In this document: one piece after another, positions 1 to 8,052 of the stretch
Layout of the letters: the number at the start of each line of letters is the position of its first letter
Numbering within the stretch: position 1 is the stretch's first letter
NCBI GenBank assembly: GCA_016776725.1
Contig: JADHSV010000015.1
Span: 1-61,581 of the forward strand
DNA from: Rhodospirillales bacterium
GTDB taxonomy: Bacteria > Pseudomonadota > Alphaproteobacteria > Rhodospirillales > Shumkoniaceae
Direction of reading: 5' to 3'
Length of the DNA: 61,581 nucleotides
Notes under the pieces: model-generated
Database searches by the model: none
What the model was told of the DNA's origin: nothing
Seen by the model: the letters and a program-made list of their open reading frames with translations, nothing else
Made by a program: the position numbers and the translations under genes

Positions 1-195
1 GGTCACGTCGTTCAAAAGCTGGACGTCGCGCCCCAAACGCATGGCGGCAATCAGTTCGTCAACGCTCTTCATGTCCTTCTTGCGCGCGACCGGCATCAGG
101 CGGCTATCCAGCAGGTATGCCTTATCGCGCGTCAGAACCAGCCCGGACCGAGCCTTGAAAAACTGGCTGACGAAGTCAAAATCGTCAGGATTCAT
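1..195 (-). CDS. cheR: Chemotaxis methyltransferase CheR, N-terminal fragment (cut by window edge)
   Basis: Only the first 65 codons lie in the window, reading leftward and running off position 1. The translation begins MNPDDFDFVSQFF and continues with an all-helical stretch typical of the CheR N-terminal domain (helix, then LVLTRDKAYLLDSRL). CheR enzymes transfer methyl groups from S-adenosylmethionine to glutamates of chemoreceptors. The ATG at 195 overlaps the cheB stop (ATGA), so translation is probably coupled to cheB. The catalytic SAM-binding domain lies outside the window and cannot be checked. Confidence 0.85.
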   Translation of the reverse strand, partial: MNPDDFDFVSQFFKARSGLVLTRDKAYLLDSRLMPVARKKDMKSVDELIAAMRLGRDVQLLNDVT

Positions 196-1352
196 GCGAC
201 TTTTCCTATTATCTTATTCACGTATGGGGCGATGTGGCTTACCGGCAGAACGGCGCTACACAATCCCGCCGATGCAACCGAACCCGGCATTCCCCAGACG
301 ACACTTGTCGACTCGTCCTGGGCGATCACCGTTCCCCCCGCCGCCGTTATTTCTCGTCCCCCCTTCAATCCATCCGCGCCCATTCCCGTGAGAATGACCA
401 CGAGCGTCCGCCCGCCATAAACCCGGGCGATACTCCGCAACATCGGGTCCACTGCGGGACGGCAAAAATTCTCCTGCGGGCCGCTATCGAGGCGAACAAC
501 CGTACTCACACCCTTTCGTTCCACCACCATGTGAAAGCCGCCAGGGGCAAGATAAACCCGTCCGGGAACCACCCGTTCCCCGTCTATTGCCTCGGCACAG
601 GTTAGACTGGTTGAGCGCGTGATATGTTCGGCGAGCACCGCCGTAAACGTCGCCGGCATATGCTGGGTTACGAATACCGGAACCCGCGGCGGCGGCCCCA
701 ATCCCTTGAGAACGTTAAGCAAAGCCTGTGGCCCACCCGTGGAACTCCCAATAACCAGCGCATCGGGCCGGTTGATCGGCGTGTCCCGCAGAACGATCGG
801 CGCGGCTTCGGGCGCTGGCCGTGGCGCGGCCATGGGGCGATGGGAAATTGCGCGCCGGGGTGTCCGTTCCGTCGCGCGGCCGCTCCTGCCCACGCGGGCC
901 AAGCTTCTGACTTTTTCGATCAAATCCCGCCGAAAATCTTCGCCGCCGCTGAGTTCTCGCGATGACGTCGGCTTCGGAACATAGTCGGCGGCTCCAGCTT
1001 CGAGCGCCCGCATGCTGATTTCAGCGTTCCGCAACGTCAGGGTCGATGCCATGATCACCTGAACGTTCGGGTCTATTTCCTTGAGCTTCGGCAGAGCGGT
1101 CAACCCGTCCATCACCGGCATTTCAATATCGAGCACGATGACATCGATCTCGGTTCTTGCCAATTGGGTGACCGCCAACTGGCCGTTGCCTACCGATGCC
1201 GCGACGGTCATATCGGCTTCCGCGTTCAGCATGCGTGATATCAATCCGCGCACGACGGCGGAATCGTCGGCCACCATTACCTGAATGATTCCCTCCGCCG
1301 GAGAGCCGGAGGTCCGCGTACGAACGGTGCTATTTCGAGAGTCTACGACCAA
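192..1352 (-). CDS. cheB: Chemotaxis protein-glutamate methylesterase/deamidase CheB
   Basis: 386 residues in the usual two-domain arrangement. An N-terminal receiver (about 22-145) carries the acidic pair VADDS and phospho-acceptor Asp75 in VLDIEMP. A Pro/Arg/Ala-rich linker (about 155-190) leads to the methylesterase domain, with the catalytic set Ser204 (SSTGG), His231 (TQHMP) and Asp327 (GMGADG). It removes methyl groups from receptor glutamates and is activated by CheA-dependent phosphorylation. The start is a TTG at 1352, preceded by GAGAAAG. The next in-frame ATG (residue 26) would fall inside the first strand of the receiver and is less likely. It lies 21 bp downstream of cheY and overlaps cheR by four bases. 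Confidence 0.95.
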   Translation of the reverse strand: MVVDSRNSTVRTRTSGSPAEGIIQVMVADDSAVVRGLISRMLNAEADMTVAASVGNGQLAVTQLARTEIDVIVLDIEMPVMDGLTALPKLKEIDPNVQVIMASTLTLRNAEISMRALEAGAADYVPKPTSSRELSGGEDFRRDLIEKVRSLARVGRSGRATERTPRRAISHRPMAAPRPAPEAAPIVLRDTPINRPDALVIGSSTGGPQALLNVLKGLGPPPRVPVFVTQHMPATFTAVLAEHITRSTSLTCAEAIDGERVVPGRVYLAPGGFHMVVERKGVSTVVRLDSGPQENFCRPAVDPMLRSIARVYGGRTLVVILTGMGADGLKGGREITAAGGTVIAQDESTSVVWGMPGSVASAGLCSAVLPVSHIAPYVNKIIGKVA

Positions 1353-1373
1353 TGCTTTCTCAATGTATCTGAG

Positions 1374-1739
1374 TTAGAGGAGGCCAACCTGAGCGAATTT
1401 GGCCTGAATAATTTCACTGTCAAAGGGCTTCATGACGTACTCGTTCGCACCCGCCATAATTGCTTCTTGGATATTGCTGATATCGTTTTCAGTCGTGCAA
1501 AACACAACGATCGGCCCATCGCCCCCCGGCAATGCGCGCATCGCCCGAAGGAAATCAATGCCGTTCATGACCGGCATATACCAATCCAGCAGGATTGCGT
1601 CGTACTGACGTTTTTGGCAGGCTTCGAGCGCAATTTGCCCGTTTTCGGCTTCCTCGGTCTCAAAACCAAGGTCTTCCATGATATTCCGGGCCACCTTCCG
1701 GATGACACGGGAATCATCGACGATCAGACAGGACTTCAT
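1374..1739 (-). CDS. cheY: CheY-type single-domain response regulator, first gene of cheY-cheB-cheR
   Basis: 121 residues from the ATG at 1739, consisting of one receiver domain. It has the acidic pair in IVDDSRV, the phospho-acceptor in LLDWYMP, Thr in FCTTEND and Lys in VMKPFD. An upstream in-frame ATG would add 33 residues with no receiver homology, so the shorter start is chosen. As the first gene of a minus-strand cheY-cheB-cheR unit it is expected to be phosphorylated by CheA. This receiver is more diverged from the classical CheY than the second one at 4097-4483, so which of the two drives the motor cannot be decided from sequence. Confidence 0.9.
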   Translation of the reverse strand: MKSCLIVDDSRVIRKVARNIMEDLGFETEEAENGQIALEACQKRQYDAILLDWYMPVMNGIDFLRAMRALPGGDGPIVVFCTTENDISNIQEAIMAGANEYVMKPFDSEIIQAKFAQVGLL

Positions 1740-2104
1740 GGGCAGTTCCCCGGCGGAAAAGTTTTCTAATTGCGTTCTTTTAACATGATCCACATGCCGA
1801 CGCCACAAATCGACAGAACCATTATTTAAATTGCACAAATTGCCGGCAATGCAAGAAAAATCGAGCGGAAGAGAGCAGTGTAACAGTCCTTTTACCGCAG
1901 AGCCACAAACCGTTACATATTTGTTTATGTTTCGTCATCATAGAGAAACAGCCGCTCATTGATAATCATCAGAGCAAGGTCGCGCCTCGTATAAGCTAAC
2001 GGCTCGACCCACTTTGAACTCACGCGCTAGAAATGGGCGGTGGCTGGATCAGCGGCAGGGCATGAAGTATAGTTTGTTCTGTTGAAGGATGACGGGCAAC
2101 TGAA
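1740..2104. other. Divergent intergenic region between cheY (minus) and the helical hypothetical gene (plus)
   Basis: This 365-bp region holds no credible ORF. It is more AT-rich than its surroundings and must carry the promoter of cheY-cheB-cheR and probably that of the gene at 2105. A short inverted pair (TGTAAC near 1878 and GTTACA near 1911) is visible but too short to call an operator. It is also one of the two breakpoints proposed for the che operon inversion. Confidence 0.5.
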
Positions 2105-3157
2105 ATGACAACCTCCGCCGACTCGCAGGCAATAAGTCCCATTTCGGATGTTGACCGGGATTCCCTACATATTCTGCCCTTGGCCATTATGCCGATCGAG
2201 ACCCCAGGATTGCGCCGCGCAAGGCTGATCAAGAACGTTCGCCTGAACAGCGTGCTCGAAATTTTCGAGGAAAAGCAGACGGGCAGCGGGCAGATGGAGA
2301 TCATGGATGTCGGCAAGGAGTTCGGCTGGCCTGTGGACAAGCCGGTCGCCGATCGTACGCTTCTGACGCAATTGGCCGGCTTATCCAGTTACGATGTCTA
2401 CAGCCTTCGCATCCATCTGCGCGAAAACGGCGTCATGGTAAACTCCATTGAGGCGCTGAAGCTTTCACCGACAAAAAACATTGAACTCACCGAATACATG
2501 AAGATGTTTTCGCGACCGTTGATCATGCAGATTTACGGCGGTGAAAACGTGGAAATCCAGGACTTCGACGATGTTGTCGGCCTGTTTCGCGATCCGGATG
2601 TGAGGAAGGCCCGCGAGAAACTGGATATGATGGCGGAGAAGCTTGATATCAAACTGTCCGAGGTTCCTCAGTTCCTGGAGGATTACGGGGACATTTTCCT
2701 GTCCCTGTCATACTACCGGCAGTGCCTTGATCAGATCGAACCGATCATCACGGACTTCCTCGATACCATGGAGGATTTGCGCTCCAACTGGCAGCTCAGC
2801 AACGACCGCAACCTGATGAAGGCCTGCGACGAAATCGAGAATACGATCAATGAATTGATGGCCGCAATCACCGGACGTTTTGAGAATTTCGACCGCTCCA
2901 CTATCGCCATGTGGGACAACATCTCGGCCGAGCGCTTCCGCAAGGTCAAGGAGCTGATCGAAAGTTATCACACGACCATCGGCGGTGTGCTGTGCGCACT
3001 GTCGGTCAAGATGGACGCCTGGGCCAGGCTGTTTCCCAACAAGGATACCGGCGGACCCGTGCGCCGTGGCGAATTCATCATGAGCGAGATCAAGCAAGGC
3101 ATGGAAAAAATTCAGACGATCGAGGATTCGGCGCCGATGCTTTCGCAACTGGATTAA
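2105..3157 (+). CDS. Unrecognised all-helical cytoplasmic protein beside chemotaxis genes
   Basis: 350 residues with no signal peptide, membrane segment or catalytic motif that I recognise. The N-terminal third (about 30-130) has short strand/helix elements around RLIKNVRLNSVLEIFEEKQ. The rest (about 150-345) reads as long amphipathic helices, including a run rich in charged residues around NLMKACDEIENTINELM and a C-terminal helix MSEIKQGMEKIQTIED. Helical bundles of this kind often mediate protein-protein contacts, but no function is assigned. It lies between cheY-cheB-cheR and cheY-cheZ, divergent from the former, which suggests a chemotaxis or motility role by context only. The start has only a weak ribosome-binding site, and a later ATG at residue 29 is possible. 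Confidence 0.75.
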   Translation: MTTSADSQAISPISDVDRDSLHILPLAIMPIETPGLRRARLIKNVRLNSVLEIFEEKQTGSGQMEIMDVGKEFGWPVDKPVADRTLLTQLAGLSSYDVYSLRIHLRENGVMVNSIEALKLSPTKNIELTEYMKMFSRPLIMQIYGGENVEIQDFDDVVGLFRDPDVRKAREKLDMMAEKLDIKLSEVPQFLEDYGDIFLSLSYYRQCLDQIEPIITDFLDTMEDLRSNWQLSNDRNLMKACDEIENTINELMAAITGRFENFDRSTIAMWDNISAERFRKVKELIESYHTTIGGVLCALSVKMDAWARLFPNKDTGGPVRRGEFIMSEIKQGMEKIQTIEDSAPMLSQLD

Positions 3158-3244
3158 ATGCGGCGCTTGGAGCATATGACTCGTCGCGATACAATCAAAG
3201 CGAGACGAAGTTGATCGCCATTTTTCGTTCCAGGATCTTCAACC

Positions 3245-3430
3245 ATGGCTCCCGACAACGAATTTATTTTCTAGAAAGATACCCCCGAACCAGCCGTAAA
3301 GGGGCCGCTTCCGGAATCCCAGAAAGGTAACCGATGGGAAATTCTCGTCGTTGATGACGAACCCGAGGTTTTCACGATTACGGCGTTTATTCTACGCCAC
3401 CGCATTTCCGGCGGGCCGCTGGAACAATCA
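3245..3430 (+). pseudogene. Truncated N-terminus of a DUF3369-type response regulator
   Basis: An ATG at 3245 opens a frame reading MAPDNEFIF, then a TAG stop at 3272. The same frame continues through an acidic/Pro linker to WEILVVDDEPEVFTITAFILR and GGPLE, up to about 3427. That string is the first strand, acidic pocket and first helix of a receiver domain of the kind found at the start of DUF3369 response regulators (family recognised from memory). The Asp- and Lys-bearing parts of the receiver and all downstream domains are missing. The frame then runs antisense into the 3' end of cheZ, whose stop codon is at 3428-3430. It is therefore broken twice, by an early stop and by a deletion or rearrangement. 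Confidence 0.6.
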
Positions 3431-4087
3431 GTCGAATTCCGCCAAAAGGCGGTCGATTTCATCCTGAGATATGCCTTCGCCGTTTCGTTGCGGCCCCTCA
3501 AGAAGATCGGCGTCCGACAATTTTTCCGGCGCCGCCGGAGCCTGGCTTTCCTTCGCCGCCTTATTCTCGACCTTGTCCATTTTATCGCCAAAGGCGGTCA
3601 CCAGCGCATCAACCTTATCCTCAATATCCTTGAGGGTGTTTACAACCTTGGTAATGCGCTGTCCGGTAATATCCTGAAAGCCGCAAGCTTCATAAATGTT
3701 CGTCGTCGCGTCCATCAGGCTATCCTGCTGCGCGCCTTCAAGAGAATCGGCGACCCCTTCGATAACTTCGGTCGCATCCATAATCGCATTGGTCGCCTCG
3801 GCGGTGGCTGCGACGATCGCGTCCAGCTCTCCCGTCGCCGTGGGCAGGAATTCATCGGTCACTTCGTCGGGCCGCAATGCCGAAATCTCGGCCTTTGCCG
3901 ACTGAATGTATCGGTTCAGTGCTTCCAGTTCGGTATAGATTTTGCGGCTGGCCCCGGCCAATTCACCCGTATTACTGGCCAGCAGGGTCCCCATGACCTT
4001 GGCGACGTCCTCGACCTTGACGGTGTCACCATACTTGTTGCGCAGTTCGCTAAGGAGCCGCGCAACGTCCACTCTTTTTCCAGCCAT
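3428..4087 (-). CDS. cheZ: CheZ-family phosphatase of CheY-P
   Basis: 219 residues, close to the usual CheZ length. It is a long helical hairpin, with the active-site segment ACGFQDITGQRI placing Asp139 and Gln143 where the catalytic Asp/Gln pair of CheZ lies. An Ala/Pro/Lys linker (about 172-190) is followed by a conserved C-terminal tail ending GISQDEIDRLLAEFD. In known CheZ proteins the C-terminal peptide docks on CheY-P. Here the tail also resembles the N-terminal CheY-binding peptide of FliM (SQDEID-LL). The gene lies 9 bp downstream of cheY (4097-4483) and is surely co-transcribed with it. Confidence 0.9.
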   Translation of the reverse strand: MAGKRVDVARLLSELRNKYGDTVKVEDVAKVMGTLLASNTGELAGASRKIYTELEALNRYIQSAKAEISALRPDEVTDEFLPTATGELDAIVAATAEATNAIMDATEVIEGVADSLEGAQQDSLMDATTNIYEACGFQDITGQRITKVVNTLKDIEDKVDALVTAFGDKMDKVENKAAKESQAPAAPEKLSDADLLEGPQRNGEGISQDEIDRLLAEFD

Positions 4088-4096
4088 CGTCGGTCC

Positions 4097-4483
4097 TTAA
4101 AACTCGCCCAATACGCTTGCCATCTTTCCGCGAAGGGTTTCGGCATTGAACGGCTTGACAATATAGTTGGACACGCCCGCCTGTTTTGCCGCAACCACAT
4201 TCTCCGGCTTGCTTTCCGCCGTGACCATGATGAAAGGAATTCTTTTCATCTTTTCGTCACCGCGAACATGACGCAGCAGCTGGATGCCGGTCATCGGTTC
4301 CATATTCCAGTCCGAAATAATGAGACCGTAACCGCCTTCCCTGAGTTTTTGCAGAGCTTCGGTTCCGTCCGTCGCTTCTTCGACATTCCGGAAGTCCAGT
4401 TGACGTAAGAGATTTCGGAGAATCCTCAACATCGTACGATAATCATCAACGATAAGGACCTTCATTTTTTTATCGACAGCCAT
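4097..4483 (-). CDS. cheY: Chemotaxis response regulator CheY, paired with CheZ
   Basis: 128 residues, the standard CheY size, and closer to the classical CheY than the copy at 1374-1739. It carries the acidic pair in LIVDDYRTM, phospho-acceptor Asp58 in IISDWNMEPM, Thr in IMVTAESK and the invariant Lys in YIVKPFN. Phosphorylated CheY binds the flagellar switch and changes rotation; the adjacent cheZ product would dephosphorylate it. It is the first gene of a two-gene minus-strand operon whose promoter must lie in the 210 bp upstream (4484-4693). Confidence 0.95.
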   Translation of the reverse strand: MAVDKKMKVLIVDDYRTMLRILRNLLRQLDFRNVEEATDGTEALQKLREGGYGLIISDWNMEPMTGIQLLRHVRGDEKMKRIPFIMVTAESKPENVVAAKQAGVSNYIVKPFNAETLRGKMASVLGEF

Positions 4484-4693
4484 AGATCACTCCGTTTCTG
4501 GACGACCAAGGGAACCCAAAATCGCCTCCCACGCCCGACCAACGCAAGGCCACAGTGCGTAGCCGTACATCAACCCAATTGCCCTTTAGAGTATTGGTAG
4601 TTGTCCCCTTATCGCAACAGATTTTTCGCAATTGGGGAAAATGTAAAATATTGACGGCCCGCTCGCGGGCATCCGTTACGTCTGCCGAGGCTT

Positions 4694-5413
4694 TTATTTC
4701 GCAACCACTTCGGGGGTAAATACATACCCGGCGCCACGGACCGTTTTTATCAGTGTCGGATTGGCGCGATCCTCCTCTATTTTCCCTCGCAGGCGCATGA
4801 CCAGAACATCAATGCTGCGCTCGAAAGGAAACATCTCGCGGCCATAAACCAGATCCAAAAGACGGTCGCGGCTCAGCACTTTGTCGGGATTGCTCACGAA
4901 GGCGACCAGCAGATCAAATTCCGCCGAGGTCAGGCGAACCTCTTCCCCGTTGGGTCCCGAAAGGTGGCGCCGCCCGCGATCAAGCCGCCAGCCGGCGAAT
5001 GCCGCCGTGTTTTGCCGAGCCGCGCTTTCTTCGCGCGCCGGCGCCGTACGCTGGCTTCTGCGCAAGACCGACCTTACCCGCGCCAAAAGCTCGCGGGCCT
5101 CAAACGGTTTGGGGATGTAATCGTCAGCCCCCATTTCCAATCCAACCACGCGGTCCACCGTGTCGGCGCGGCCCGTCACCATAATAATGGGCACGTCGGA
5201 TCCTGATCGTATTTCGCGGGCCAGTTCAAGCCCGTCTTCTCCGGGAAGCATAAGGTCAAGGATCACCAGGTCCACGTCCTGTTTTTCCATAACGACGCGC
5301 ATGCCGGCGCCGTCGCCGGCACCGGACATCCGATAGCCCTGGCTTCCCAGATATTCCTCAATAAAACTTCTTACGGTTGGCTCGTCCTCGACAACGAGAA
5401 TGTGCTCGGGCAT
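4694..5413 (-). CDS. OmpR/PhoB-family winged-helix response regulator, without adjacent kinase
   Basis: 239 residues. The N-terminal receiver (1-118) has VVEDEP, phospho-Asp in VILDLMLPGEDG, VTGRAD and YIPKPFEARELLAR. An Arg/Ala linker leads to a winged-helix DNA-binding domain (about 140-235) with the hallmark segments LTSAEFDLL, RDRLLDLV, RSIDVLVMRLRGKIE and IKTVRGAGYVF. The IPKPF variant and the C-terminal pattern are reminiscent of the TorR/OmpR branch. No histidine kinase gene adjoins it. The hybrid kinase at 13.7 kb already carries its own receivers, so the partner is unknown. Confidence 0.9.
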   Translation of the reverse strand: MPEHILVVEDEPTVRSFIEEYLGSQGYRMSGAGDGAGMRVVMEKQDVDLVILDLMLPGEDGLELAREIRSGSDVPIIMVTGRADTVDRVVGLEMGADDYIPKPFEARELLARVRSVLRRSQRTAPAREESAARQNTAAFAGWRLDRGRRHLSGPNGEEVRLTSAEFDLLVAFVSNPDKVLSRDRLLDLVYGREMFPFERSIDVLVMRLRGKIEEDRANPTLIKTVRGAGYVFTPEVVAK

Positions 5414-5763
5414 CCGTTAGTAGCCTCCCCCCTCCCAAACCTCTTTATTGTCACTCACCCTCCCCAGGGTCAGACGCAAGCCACTGAATCATAACAAGGT
5501 TCGTGTTGTTTTGGAAAGACAAACACGACCCGGCCCCCGAAGCGGCCGAAGCACAGCTATTCAAAAGCACCCCTCCAACACCGAAATCTCGACTTTCGGC
5601 TCCGCATTGAAACACTTCCCTTCTGTCAAACCAAGTTGAATTACGCGTCTGGCGGGGGCTTTCCACAATTTTTTTCCTCTATTTTTTAGGCCACGCCACA
5701 ATATCAGGAATGTGTTTATGGGTATAACCGGCCAGTTCATGGCGTCACAATTGTGGGGAAACA
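5414..5763. other. Intergenic region upstream of the NIT chemoreceptor gene
   Basis: These 350 bp lie between the divergent OmpR-type regulator and the receptor gene, and no believable ORF is present. The last 120 bp are AT-rich with T runs (near 5669-5690) and would hold the receptor promoter. I could not find a convincing sigma-70 or sigma-28 promoter by eye. Confidence 0.4.
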
Positions 5764-7749
5764 ATGTTCAAGGTTCTTCGTTCCACAAAAATCGGCGCAA
5801 GGATCGCCGCTGCCGTACTCGTTCCGATTGTCGGACTTGCCGTTCTGGCGACGTCGGGGCTACTCGATCAACGTCGCGAAGTCACCGAAATGGGAAAACT
5901 GCTGGAACTGGCGGAACTGGCTCCCGATGTCAGCGCCCTGGTCCATGAACTTCAAAAAGAGCGCGGTCGGTCGGCTGGCTTCATTGGCAGCAAGGGCAAT
6001 AAATTTGCCAAGGAACTTCCCGAACAAAGAGCCGAAACCGACAAAAAACGGGCCGCACTGAATGAACATCTGGCTCATATCGAGGCTGAAAGCTTCGGCG
6101 GATCACTGGCGAAAAAAATTGAAATCGCCCGTGGCGCCGTTTCACCTCTTGAGGAGCGCCGCGCCGAAATCAATGGGCTCAAGCTGTCGATGGGCCAAAT
6201 GGCCGGGTACTACACCCCAACGATCGCCAAGCTTCTGGCCATTGTCGAAGAAATGGCGGGACTGGAACGCGCCATGGGCGCTGGTGGATTTGGCGCCGGA
6301 AAATTCAGCCCGGGCGTATACATCAAATTCGTGCAGCTGATCGCCGAGCAAAAGACGTTTGACGGAGTTTTCGCCATTAGTTCCTCGTCGGCGCAAAAGG
6401 ACTTTCTTGAAAAGACGGTCCAGGGCCCGGCGGTGGTCGAGGTCAACCGCATGCGCGAGATCGCGATCGCCAGTCCGCAGACAGGTTCGACCGGTGGCAT
6501 CGATTCTACCCATTGGTTTGACCAGATCACCGGGAAAATCAATCTTTTGAAAAAGGTCGAGGACTTCATTGCCGCCGAACTTGTGACCCTGACCACGAGC
6601 GTCAGGGACCAAACGCAGACAGCTTTCGTGATGCTGGCCTCCCTGACTGCGGTACTGGTCCTGATCACCGCCGTTCTCTCGGTGTTTATCGTGCGGGGAA
6701 TTACGCGTCCCTTGCATATGATGACCGGCGTCATGGGCAATCTGGCGGAAGGCAATCTCGAAACTGATGTTCCCGCCCAGGACCGCGGTGATGAAATCGG
6801 CGAAATTGCCGGGGCCGTTCAGGTGTTCAAGGACAACGCCATCCGGGTCAGGCAAATGGAAGCCGAACAGATTGAAGCCGAAAAGCGGGCCGAAGCCGAA
6901 AAACGCGCCACCATGATCAAATTGGCCGACGACTTCGAAAACGCGGTCGGCGGTGTTGTCGGTCAGGTTTCCTCGGCGGCCACCGAATTGCAAGCCAGTT
7001 CCGAAGCCATGAGCATGACAGCCGAACAAACGACCGATCAATCACCGGCGGTGGCTGCGGCGGCCGAACAGGCCTCGGCCAATGTGCAGACTGTGGCTGC
7101 GGCGGCGGAAGAGCTTTCCAGCTCCATTTCCGAAATCAGCCATCAGGTCAGCCAGTCCAGCGAAATCGCGTCCAATGCAGTGGTTCAGGCCGAACAGACC
7201 AACGAAAAGGTTCAGGGTCTGGCCGAAGCCGCCAACAAGATCGGCGAAGTGGTAGCCTTGATCACCGACATCGCCGATCAGACCAACCTGCTGGCCCTGA
7301 ACGCCACCATTGAGGCGGCGCGCGCGGGCGATGCGGGCAAGGGCTTCGCGGTGGTGGCGTCCGAGGTCAAAAACCTGGCCAACCAAACAGCGAAGGCGAC
7401 CGACGAGATCGGTACCCAGATTGCTGAAATCCAGACGGCGACCGGCGACGCGGTAAGCGCCATCGAAAGCATCGGCAAGATCATTACCGAGGTCGATGAA
7501 ATCGCCGCGACCATTGCCGCGGCGGTGGAGGAACAGGGGGCGGCAACCCAGGAAATCGCGCGAAACGTCGAACAGGCGGCTTCGGGCACGAACGAGGTGT
7601 CGTCGAATATCGGCAGCGTCAGTCAGGCGGCTTCCGAAACCGGGGCGGCGGCTGGCGAAATCCAGTCGGCGGCGGGTGAGTTGTCGGTGCAATCGGAATT
7701 GCTGCGCTCAGAGGTCGATAAATTCCTGGCCAACGTGCGGACCGCGTAA
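5764..7749 (+). CDS. Methyl-accepting chemotaxis protein with NIT-type periplasmic sensor
   Basis: 661 residues. TM1 is at about 13-33. The periplasmic region (about 40-275) begins with the NIT-domain signature of a helix reading ALVHELQKERGRSAGF; NIT domains are associated with nitrate/nitrite sensing in some proteins. TM2 is at about 283-306, followed by a HAMP domain (about 307-360), a charged Glu/Arg/Ala helix, and the signalling domain (about 400-655) with the receptor tip [20 protein letters not shown]. There is no C-terminal CheR-tethering pentapeptide; the protein ends LANVRTA. The gene ends in a strong terminator at 7776-7807, so it is monocistronic. Confidence 0.9.
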   Translation: MFKVLRSTKIGARIAAAVLVPIVGLAVLATSGLLDQRREVTEMGKLLELAELAPDVSALVHELQKERGRSAGFIGSKGNKFAKELPEQRAETDKKRAALNEHLAHIEAESFGGSLAKKIEIARGAVSPLEERRAEINGLKLSMGQMAGYYTPTIAKLLAIVEEMAGLERAMGAGGFGAGKFSPGVYIKFVQLIAEQKTFDGVFAISSSSAQKDFLEKTVQGPAVVEVNRMREIAIASPQTGSTGGIDSTHWFDQITGKINLLKKVEDFIAAELVTLTTSVRDQTQTAFVMLASLTAVLVLITAVLSVFIVRGITRPLHMMTGVMGNLAEGNLETDVPAQDRGDEIGEIAGAVQVFKDNAIRVRQMEAEQIEAEKRAEAEKRATMIKLADDFENAVGGVVGQVSSAATELQASSEAMSMTAEQTTDQSPAVAAAAEQASANVQTVAAAAEELSSSISEISHQVSQSSEIASNAVVQAEQTNEKVQGLAEAANKIGEVVALITDIADQTNLLALNATIEAARAGDAGKGFAVVASEVKNLANQTAKATDEIGTQIAEIQTATGDAVSAIESIGKIITEVDEIAATIAAAVEEQGAATQEIARNVEQAASGTNEVSSNIGSVSQAASETGAAAGEIQSAAGELSVQSELLRSEVDKFLANVRTA

Positions 7750-7775
7750 ACGGGCAAACATTCCGTCCATTTTCC

Positions 7776-7807
7776 GGGGCGTCTCCGAGAGAGGCGCCCC
7801 TTTTTTT
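7776..7807 (+). terminator. Intrinsic terminator of the NIT chemoreceptor gene
   Basis: A 10-bp stem (GGGGCGTCTC pairing with GAGGCGCCCC, one G-U pair) with a five-base loop is followed at once by seven T residues. It starts 26 bp after the receptor stop codon. Confidence 0.9.
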
Positions 7808-8052
7808 GAGCAAGTCAACCGCGTTGAAATGCAGGTGTTTCCAAATGGCGCGTCCTGAACAAATGGCCGCCCTGATCGAGGCCGGCAATACCGTATCTTT
7901 TGCAATATCGGAAAATTTTCCGTCACTTTTCGTCATAGTCGAGAAACAATCGGAAACGATATCGACAATTATCGACATTCTACCGTTACACAGGCTCACT
8001 ATAAGCGGGTGTGAAATTCCTCGGTATTGGAAAACACTTTGGAGTGGGTCGC
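7808..8052. promoter_or_regulatory. Promoter region of the HBM chemoreceptor gene (no box defined)
   Basis: About 245 bp between the upstream terminator and the receptor start, AT-rich in its second half. It repeats ATCGGAAA and TATCGACA-like words at 7908, 7949 and 7960-7980. No gene is seen, and the exact promoter cannot be fixed by eye. Confidence 0.35.

Noticed and set aside
1878..1916. TGTAAC/GTTACA inverted pair upstream of cheY
   Set aside because: Six-base arms more than 20 bp apart are expected by chance.
3488..4408. 306-residue plus frame antisense to cheZ and cheY
   Set aside because: It is the continuation of the broken receiver frame into antisense sequence; no domain beyond 3430.
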